A DNA stretch of 36,647 bases from Verrucomicrobiia bacterium. GTDB taxonomy: Bacteria; Verrucomicrobiota; Verrucomicrobiia; Palsa-1439. Shown here piece by piece: positions 31,211 to 36,647 of the stretch (position 1 is its first letter; every line of letters starts with the position of its first letter). The translations under genes were made by a program, and so were the position numbers. The notes under the pieces were generated by a model. That model ran no database searches. It was not told where the DNA came from and worked only from the letters and a program-made list of their open reading frames with translations. Location of the stretch: contig JANWVU010000009.1 in NCBI GenBank assembly GCA_025056465.1, forward strand, positions 1 through 36,647. The letters run 5' to 3'.

Positions 31211-32386
31211 TCAGCGCTCACGACGCAACGATTCCAACGCCCGTTGAATCACCGGGTCATCGCGCGGTTCCGTCCCGAAGCCGGCTAAGGCCAGTCGCCG
31301 CTCCTGCTCACGCGTCAGCTCCACCGCAACGTCCGGTAGCAGCCCCTCACGGTCGAACGATTGTCCGTCCGGCGTCTCCATCCGTCCGACCGGCAAAATC
31401 AGGCGCATCCCATCCGGCAACGCAAACGACTGCCATACCCGACCGCGCCCCGCCGTTCGCGCACCGAACAATTGGGCTCGTCGGTGAGATTGCAACGCAC
31501 CCGCCAGCAATTCCGCCTCCGCGGCCGTACCGGCATTGATCAGCAACGCCACCGGTGCTTGGAACACCACCGGTTCGTACGCCGTCATTAGCGCCGTCCG
31601 ACGTTGTCCCCGACCGTACACCACCGACCCCACCGGTGAGCGACCCGGTAGGAACAACTCGATGGCCGCTGCCACCGCCAGCAAATGCCCACCGGGATTG
31701 TTCCGCACATCCAGAATCAACCCGCGCGCCTGTTCCTGATGCGCTTTCGCGATTCCCTCACGCAACCGTTCCACCACCTCCAGCTCCAGCGACGGCAGCC
31801 GGTAATACGCCACCCCGCCGGCTAAAAACCGCAGGCCACCGGGTGCCGGTCGCGGTGCTTCGCGGCGAATCCGCAACGCTCGCGCCGAACCGCCCGCGTC
31901 ACGAAGCTCCAAAATCAATTCCGCGCCAGCCACACCGTCGAGTTGCTGTCGCAACGCTGCAAGAGACCGCCCCGCCGTAGGCTGATAATTCACGCCGGTG
32001 ATCCACTCGCCGGGCATCAACCCTGCCCGTTGCGCCGTGGTGCCGTCTCGCACACTTACGATCAACGGCATGTCGTCGCGTCGCGTCAGCAACGCACCCA
32101 AAACCACTCCATCGGGCTGGGGCGTCTGCACAGCGGGCAACAGCTCGGCTTCCTCATCCACCGTTTGCACAAACTGCTCGAGCGCAGCGGTGGTGGCCTC
32201 AGCCAACTGTACCGGCTCCGCCGGCACATGATGCTCGAGAATCAGCTCGAGGAGGGCAGTCAGCCGCGAGACCGCTTCGTAGGTACCGGCCCCGGGCGTG
32301 AGCACGCGCGGCGATGTTGTTTGCGCGGCCAGCGGTGCACCGCCAACCACGAGACCAAGCAGACACCACCGCCCCGCCCGCACCAT
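31211..32386 (-). CDS. S41-family (CtpA-like) peptidase homologue, catalytic dyad lost
   Basis: A 391-residue exported protein related to carboxyl-terminal processing peptidases. A signal peptide (WCLLGLVVGGAPLAAQ) is followed by a helical region, a PDZ-like domain (about 130-200: GTTAQRAGLMPGEWITGVN) and the S41 core (GGVAYYRLPSL, ARGLILDVRNNPGGHLLAVA). In active enzymes the serine and lysine lie in GTASASE and TFGKG. Here they read GTAAEAE and TAGRG, giving Ala in place of Ser (codon 31520-31522) and Arg in place of Lys (31445-31447), with the normal 25-residue spacing. It is therefore probably not a protease by the usual mechanism. It follows rng by 37 bp; longer readings overlap rng. Confidence 0.87.
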   Translation of the reverse strand: MVRAGRWCLLGLVVGGAPLAAQTTSPRVLTPGAGTYEAVSRLTALLELILEHHVPAEPVQLAEATTAALEQFVQTVDEEAELLPAVQTPQPDGVVLGALLTRRDDMPLIVSVRDGTTAQRAGLMPGEWITGVNYQPTAGRSLAALRQQLDGVAGAELILELRDAGGSARALRIRREAPRPAPGGLRFLAGGVAYYRLPSLELEVVERLREGIAKAHQEQARGLILDVRNNPGGHLLAVAAAIELFLPGRSPVGSVVYGRGQRRTALMTAYEPVVFQAPVALLINAGTAAEAELLAGALQSHRRAQLFGARTAGRGRVWQSFALPDGMRLILPVGRMETPDGQSFDREGLLPDVAVELTREQERRLALAGFGTEPRDDPVIQRALESLRRER

Positions 32387-32423
32387 TGCCCAGCGGCGGG
32401 ATCGAGCCTTCCGACCGCGACGC

Positions 32424-34034
32424 TCAGGTGTACTCTTGGCCGGTGATCGCGTCGGTGATCTTGAACTGTTCAAGATGGAATGAGGGATCAGCGCGGAAAC
32501 TGAGTTTGCCGTGCAGTCGCTTCTCCAAATCAACCAACAAATCCTCATCTTCGCTGCGCAGCCGGTTGAGCACTTGCGGATGCACATACACACGCAAATG
32601 CGGCGGCTCGCCTTGCGGATCATGTTTCACCGAGCGCAACACCTCGGCGATCTTGCGTTGGATTTCCACCGACATCGTCAGCGGACTTTTCACCAGGCCG
32701 CGACCGTTGCAGTACGGACAATCCTCATATACCGCACTGGCCATGCTTTCGCTGTGACGCTGGCGGGTCATCTCCATCAACCCCAGCGGTGAGATGGGCA
32801 GGATGCGCGTCTTGGCTTTGTCGCGTTTCACGCACTCGCGCATTTTTTGCACGACCTTCTGTTGATCCGCGCGGTTGCGCATATCAATGAAATCAATGAC
32901 GATCAGCCCGCCAATGTTGCGCAAACGCAACTGGCGCGCGATTTCCTCGGCCGCTTCCATGTTCGTCTGGAAGATGGTTGTGTCGAGGTCCTTCTGGGAC
33001 TTGTGCTTGCCGGTGTTGACGTCAATGGCCACCAGCGCTTCCGTTTCATCAATGCAGATGTAACCGCCGCTTTTCAGCCAGACCTGACGACGAAACGCAT
33101 TCTCAATTTGTTTTTCCACATTGAACTTCGTGAAAATCGGCGTGGGTTCCGTGTACAACTTGACCTTGTTGCGGGAGCGACGACTGATTTGGCCGACCAT
33201 CTCCCGAATGCGCTCGTAAGCCTGTTCGTTGTCCACCACGATGCGGTCCACTTCTTCGGTGAGGAAATCGCGCACCGTGCGCTCGATTAGATCGGGCTCT
33301 TGGAAAACGCAGGAAGGAGTCGGTTGCGTTTTGATTTTCTCTTCCACCTCACGCCACGTCTTGAGCAGCAACTCGAGGTCGCGAATGAAATAGCGTTTGC
33401 GCTGTCCCTCACCTGCCGTGCGGATGATTAAACCCATCTCTCCCGGCACCTTGAGGCGTTGCAGGATTTTCTTCAGTCGCTGACGCTCTTTTTCGTCCTC
33501 GATTTTGCGGGAGATGCCCCGCAGCGGATTGAACGGCATCAACACTAGGAACCGACCCGGTATGCTGATGTTGGTGGTGACACGCGGCCCTTTCGTGCCG
33601 ATGGGACCTTTGACCACCTGCACAATCACATCGGAACCGGGCGGGTACAGTTTCGGGATATCGTTCTGACTGATTTTCTGCGGTTGTTTGGGCGCGCTGC
33701 CGTCCTCAGACTCGACCAACTCCACCCGTTCCGCAAGCGATTCGGGGATGATGTCCCAGTAGTGCAGGAACGCGTTCTTCTCAAACCCAATATCCACAAA
33801 CGCAGCTTTCAGTCCGGGCTCGAGGTTTTTGATCTTGCCCTTGAAAATGCTCGCCACAATGTGCCGCTCGCGCGTCCGCTCGATGCTGAATTCCTCAAGC
33901 TGACCGTCCTCCAACACCGCAACACGATTTTCCAACGCCTCCGCGTTGATGATGATTTCCTTGAACACCGAGGAGCGCTTGCGCCCGCGCAAGAGCTCCT
34001 CGCCTTTGCGAATCAATTGTTTGATGGCTTCCAC
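32424..34034 (-). CDS. rng: Ribonuclease E/G family endoribonuclease
   Basis: A 536-residue cytoplasmic endoribonuclease. The S1 RNA-binding domain (about 40-130) has IFKGKIKNLEPGLKAAFVDI and FEKNAFLHYWDI. The catalytic domain contains ETEALVAIDVNTGKHKSQKD and GLIVIDFIDM with the metal-binding Asp residues. The zinc-link motif CPYCNGRG and an RNase G-like C-terminal end follow. It lacks the long disordered degradosome tail of E. coli RNase E, so RNase G is the better name. A GTG start at 34034 has GGAGG 10 nt upstream within the rodA end; the gap to rodA is 4 nt. The rodA-rng neighbourhood parallels E. coli, where rng lies beside mreBCD. Confidence 0.93.
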   Translation of the reverse strand: MEAIKQLIRKGEELLRGRKRSSVFKEIIINAEALENRVAVLEDGQLEEFSIERTRERHIVASIFKGKIKNLEPGLKAAFVDIGFEKNAFLHYWDIIPESLAERVELVESEDGSAPKQPQKISQNDIPKLYPPGSDVIVQVVKGPIGTKGPRVTTNISIPGRFLVLMPFNPLRGISRKIEDEKERQRLKKILQRLKVPGEMGLIIRTAGEGQRKRYFIRDLELLLKTWREVEEKIKTQPTPSCVFQEPDLIERTVRDFLTEEVDRIVVDNEQAYERIREMVGQISRRSRNKVKLYTEPTPIFTKFNVEKQIENAFRRQVWLKSGGYICIDETEALVAIDVNTGKHKSQKDLDTTIFQTNMEAAEEIARQLRLRNIGGLIVIDFIDMRNRADQQKVVQKMRECVKRDKAKTRILPISPLGLMEMTRQRHSESMASAVYEDCPYCNGRGLVKSPLTMSVEIQRKIAEVLRSVKHDPQGEPPHLRVYVHPQVLNRLRSEDEDLLVDLEKRLHGKLSFRADPSFHLEQFKITDAITGQEYT

Positions 34035-34038
34035 CGTT

Positions 34039-35157
34039 CTAAATCCTCCGTCGTACCCACACGCTCTGCAACAGGCCCAACGCCGTCATGCTGGCGATCA
34101 CAAACGACCCGCCATAGCTGAGCAGGGGAAGCGGCAGACCTGTGATGGGCATCAGCCCAATGGTCATGCCGATGTTGATAAACACATGGAAAAACAACAT
34201 TGCCACCACACCCGTGGCCAGCAACGTGCCCAGCCGGTCGCGCGCATGTGCTGCAATCCGCAACCCGCTGAACAAAATCACCGCGTAACAACCAATTACC
34301 GCCACCGCTCCGAGAAAACCCGTCTCCTCGGCAATGACGCTGAACAAAAAATCGTTCGGCGCCACCGTCCGTGGCAGGTAACCCAACAAATTTTGCGTCC
34401 CGTCCAAATAACCTTTCCCCGTCAGGCCGCCCGACCCCACCGCAATCAACGACTGATTCAGGTTCCACGCGCTGCCCAGTGGATCCTTCTCCGGCTTCAA
34501 AAAAACCGTCAGACGCGCCTTCTGGTAATCCTTCAACTGCCACCAGGCCACTGGCGACATCGCCAGCCCCAGTGCGGCCACCCACACCAACTGCTTGATG
34601 CGGGCGCCGCCCACAAACAACATCGCATACGCCACCGGCACCAACACCATCGCGGACCCCAGATCCGGTTGGGCCAGGATCAAACCCATCGGCACCGCCG
34701 CAATCCCCAACGCGGTCCCCGTGGTCCTCCAACGGCGACGCGCCTCGGGCGTTCGATCAAACAAATAATACGCCAACGCCACAATGACACTCAACTTCGC
34801 AAATTCCGCCGGTTGGATCCCGTACCCGCCCCAGCCCAACCACGATTTCGCGCCGTTGACCGTCTTACCCACCGCCAACACCAGCACCAACAACCCCACC
34901 GCCAACACCATCCCCACCGTCGCCCACTGACACAACCACCGGTAATCCACCCACGCCGCCCCCACAAACGCCACCGTCCCCAAAACAAACCACACCATCT
35001 GTTGCCGATAAAAATCCGGCATCGCCTGACCCGGCCCCCGGTACGACGCGCTGTAGATGAACAACACACTCATCACCGCCAACACCACCATCGCCCCGAC
35101 GATCACCCAATCCATCCGCCCCAACAACGCGAGTTGTTTGCGCCACCGCTCGCTCAA
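34039..35157 (-). CDS. rodA: Peptidoglycan glycosyltransferase RodA (SEDS family)
   Basis: A 372-residue SEDS-family membrane protein with about ten helices. It polymerises lipid II during rod-shaped elongation together with PBP2. Motifs include MDWVIVGAMVVLAVMSVLFI, GAKSWLGWGGYGIQPAEFAK, ILAQPDLGSAMVLVPVAYAM, APNDFLFSVIAEETGFLGAV with the catalytic Asp, and the ending PLPLLSYGGSFVIASM. The start is TTG, overlapping the mrdA stop (TTGA) and supported by GGAGGTG 4 nt upstream; the first in-frame ATG is at 35115, 14 codons in. The mrdA-rodA pair is conserved and co-transcribed in many bacteria. Confidence 0.94.
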   Translation of the reverse strand: MSERWRKQLALLGRMDWVIVGAMVVLAVMSVLFIYSASYRGPGQAMPDFYRQQMVWFVLGTVAFVGAAWVDYRWLCQWATVGMVLAVGLLVLVLAVGKTVNGAKSWLGWGGYGIQPAEFAKLSVIVALAYYLFDRTPEARRRWRTTGTALGIAAVPMGLILAQPDLGSAMVLVPVAYAMLFVGGARIKQLVWVAALGLAMSPVAWWQLKDYQKARLTVFLKPEKDPLGSAWNLNQSLIAVGSGGLTGKGYLDGTQNLLGYLPRTVAPNDFLFSVIAEETGFLGAVAVIGCYAVILFSGLRIAAHARDRLGTLLATGVVAMLFFHVFINIGMTIGLMPITGLPLPLLSYGGSFVIASMTALGLLQSVWVRRRI

Positions 35158-36647
35158 TCCCCACCTCCGCTCGCCACCGCCGCGTACGTTCGCCCGAACA
35201 ACCCCGCAAAAATCTTCCCCGCCACCGGTGCCGCCGTGTGTCCGCCGCTTACCGCCTCCTCCAGCAACACTGTCACCGCGTACCGGGGCTGCTCATACGG
35301 CGCAAACCCGATAAACCAACCGCGATTGATCCGCCGTCGTTGCCCGCCCTCATACAAATCAAACTCCGCCGTCCCCGTTTTGCCCGCCACACTCAACCCC
35401 GGCACACTCGCCCGATGCGCCGTCCCATCCGCCAACCGCACCGCGTCCCACAACGACCGACGCACCCACTCGAAATTCGCCGCGTTCGCCGGCACCCGCC
35501 CGCGTGCCTGTGGCCGCGTCTCGTGCACCACCTCCCCGCTCGGACTGATCACTCGTTTCACCACAAACGGTCGCCACACCGTGCCCCCGTTGGCCAAGGC
35601 CGCCGCCATCACCGTCATCTGCAACGGCGTCGCCAACAAAAAACTCTGCCCGATCGCCAACTGCGCCGTGTCGCCATCCCACCACCGTTCACCGTGCTGC
35701 CGGCGTTTCCACGCCGGCGTTGGCACCAACCCTGCCGGCTCGATGCCCACGTCCACACCGGTCGGCTCGCCCAACCCAAACCATCGCGCCACCCGCTCCA
35801 ACTGCTCCACTCCCGTCGCAAGCCCCCGTTCGTAAAACCACACATCACACGACCACCGCATCGCCGTCAGCCCGTCCACCGCGCCGTGCCCCTCCCGTCG
35901 CCAACAACCAAACGACCGATTCCCCACCATCAACGCTCCACTGCAATGCGAAACCTCCTGCAACCGTCCCCGACCGCTCTCCAACGCCGCCAACAACGTC
36001 ACCGGCTTGAACGTCGAGCCGGGCGCATACAACCCGCCAATCGCGCGATTGAACAACGGCCGCCCCACATCCTGAAACAATGCCTCAACCCGACCGGCGC
36101 CTCCGGTGTGAAACACATTCGGATCAAACGTCGGCCAACTCACCAACGCCAACACCTCGCCGTTGCTCACATCCATCACCACCACCGCGCCGCGCAACGG
36201 TCGCTCACCCACCGGCGCGCTCGCCAACGCCTCCTCGGCCAATCGCTGAATCCGCGCATCCAACGTCAACACCACCGTGTGCCCGCGCGCGGGCGGCTTC
36301 TCGGCCACCACCTCCGCCGTGGTCCCACCGGGACTGACCCGAATCGTTCGCCCACCGGGTTCCCCGCGTAGCCACGTATCCCACGCGCGCTCTACCCCCT
36401 GCTTCCCGACCAAATCTGGTTGGTAGTAGTAATACTGCTCCAGCACATCCGCGTCTGATGCCGGTCGGTCCCGGTTCACATAGCCCACCACATGTGCCGC
36501 CAACGCGCCCAGCGGATACGCACGCACCGGGTTCACCATCAAATCCACCGCCGGCACACCCGTCGCACGCTCCGCAAACGCCGCCACCTCCACCGGCCCC
36601 AAATCCCGCCACACCGTCATCGGTAACGGCCGACGCACCGCATAATG
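35154..36647 (-). CDS. mrdA: Penicillin-binding protein 2 (transpeptidase), 5' end cut by window
   Basis: The C-terminal 497 or so residues of a class B penicillin-binding protein, the transpeptidase partner of RodA in elongation. The frame stays open to the window end, so the cytoplasmic tail, membrane anchor and start codon lie beyond 36647; the apparent GTG at 36638 is internal. The dimerisation region contains YPLGALAAHVVGYVN and VGKQGVERAWDTWLRG. Catalytic motifs are APGSTFKPVTLLAAL (SxxK), WSCDVWFYERG (SxN-type) and SVAGKTGTAEFDLYEGG (KTG). All three are intact. Its stop overlaps the rodA start by TTGA. Rod shape is suggested for the organism. Confidence 0.93.
   Translation of the reverse strand, partial: HYAVRRPLPMTVWRDLGPVEVAAFAERATGVPAVDLMVNPVRAYPLGALAAHVVGYVNRDRPASDADVLEQYYYYQPDLVGKQGVERAWDTWLRGEPGGRTIRVSPGGTTAEVVAEKPPARGHTVVLTLDARIQRLAEEALASAPVGERPLRGAVVVMDVSNGEVLALVSWPTFDPNVFHTGGAGRVEALFQDVGRPLFNRAIGGLYAPGSTFKPVTLLAALESGRGRLQEVSHCSGALMVGNRSFGCWRREGHGAVDGLTAMRWSCDVWFYERGLATGVEQLERVARWFGLGEPTGVDVGIEPAGLVPTPAWKRRQHGERWWDGDTAQLAIGQSFLLATPLQMTVMAAALANGGTVWRPFVVKRVISPSGEVVHETRPQARGRVPANAANFEWVRRSLWDAVRLADGTAHRASVPGLSVAGKTGTAEFDLYEGGQRRRINRGWFIGFAPYEQPRYAVTVLLEEAVSGGHTAAPVAGKIFAGLFGRTYAAVASGGGD

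Larger units (their letters stand above)
413..35286. repeat. Dispersed, highly iterated hexamer TACCGG/CCGGTA
   Basis: Reading both strands by eye I counted about 99 sites, from 413-418 to 35281-35286. They occur in all reading frames of most genes and in several intergenic gaps. Examples are 1770, 4672, 8582, 12110 area, 16162, 20758 area, 25150 area, 27015-27030 (two adjacent) and 28412. Some combine into the palindrome TACCGGTA (4672, 25384 area, 25675 area). Random expectation at about 62% GC is roughly 25. The count is manual and needs a computed check. Confidence 0.6.

Noticed and set aside
33946-35835. A 629-codon open frame on the plus strand opposite rodA and mrdA
   Set aside because: It is Pro/His/Arg-rich, has no recognisable domain and lies antisense to clear rodA, mrdA and rng frames; it is a by-product of high GC.
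1-36647. tRNA, rRNA, CRISPR arrays, riboswitches or IS elements
   Set aside because: I looked for conserved arms, regular spacer repeats, long leaders and terminal inverted repeats with transposase frames and saw none; gaps between genes are 151 bp or less.

Overview
This 36.6 kb window is high-GC (roughly 60-65% by eye), gene-dense chromosomal DNA from a Gram-negative bacterium. It encodes LPS export (lptC/A/B), KDO biosynthesis (kdsC), Tol-Pal, Tat, and RodA/PBP2. The HPr kinase/HPr/enzyme I trio beside the lpt operon and a prepilin-like protein with an H-X9-DG C-terminus suggest a member of the PVC group, most likely Verrucomicrobiota. That placement is inference from gene content; there is no rRNA gene here to prove it. 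I saw no rRNA, tRNA, CRISPR array, insertion sequence or phage, and after start-site correction no gene-free stretch exceeds about 150 bp.

Layout. 0-1.3 kb: a CNNM/CBS transporter on the minus strand. 1.4-7.8 kb, plus strand: kdsC-lptC-lptA-lptB with ATGA overlaps, then hprK-ptsH-ptsI and a short Ppx/GppA phosphatase. 7.8-14.5 kb, minus strand: in transcription order a prepilin-like protein, a BadF/GlcNAc-kinase-like ATPase, tolQ-tolR-tolA-like-tolB-pal, then tatA-tatC. 14.6-18.8 kb: a solitary ArdC-like antirestriction protein, an antisense TPMT-like methyltransferase, and a rhomboid protease coupled to a zinc-finger/beta-propeller membrane protein. 18.8-20.6 kb: arsS plus its TIGR04282 glycosyltransferase partner (arsenosugar synthesis). 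20.6-25.2 kb: glcD-glcE-glcF divergent from an alanine-glyoxylate-type aminotransferase, together a glycolate-to-glycine route. 25.2-29.5 kb: a mannitol-dehydrogenase-like protein, a NagD-type HAD phosphatase, a DUF4126 membrane protein, YhbY and an RluA-type pseudouridine synthase. 29.5-31.2 kb: a CsgG/FlgT-like secreted protein and an HNH endonuclease. 31.2 kb to the end, minus strand: (in transcription order) mrdA (cut by the window edge), rodA, rng and an S41 peptidase homologue.

How the genes work together: much of the window serves the envelope (LPS transport, Tol-Pal, Tat, cell elongation, wall-sugar recycling). The phosphotransfer trio has no sugar-transport EII component here, so a regulatory role is likely. 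The glc/aminotransferase block and the ars pair are self-contained metabolic modules.

Most notable signals: (i) the hexamer TACCGG/CCGGTA occurs about 99 times by eye, roughly one per 370 bp and well above composition-based expectation; (ii) several operon-leading genes have a -10-like hexamer only 6-8 nt before the start codon, implying leaderless mRNAs; (iii) the S41 peptidase homologue has lost both Ser and Lys of its catalytic dyad; (iv) a heptanucleotide AATCNNN tandem repeat lies between arsS and its partner; (v) the ArdC-like gene overlaps its convergent neighbour by 119 bp. No clearly new multi-gene system was found; the rhomboid/zinc-finger-propeller pair is the closest candidate.
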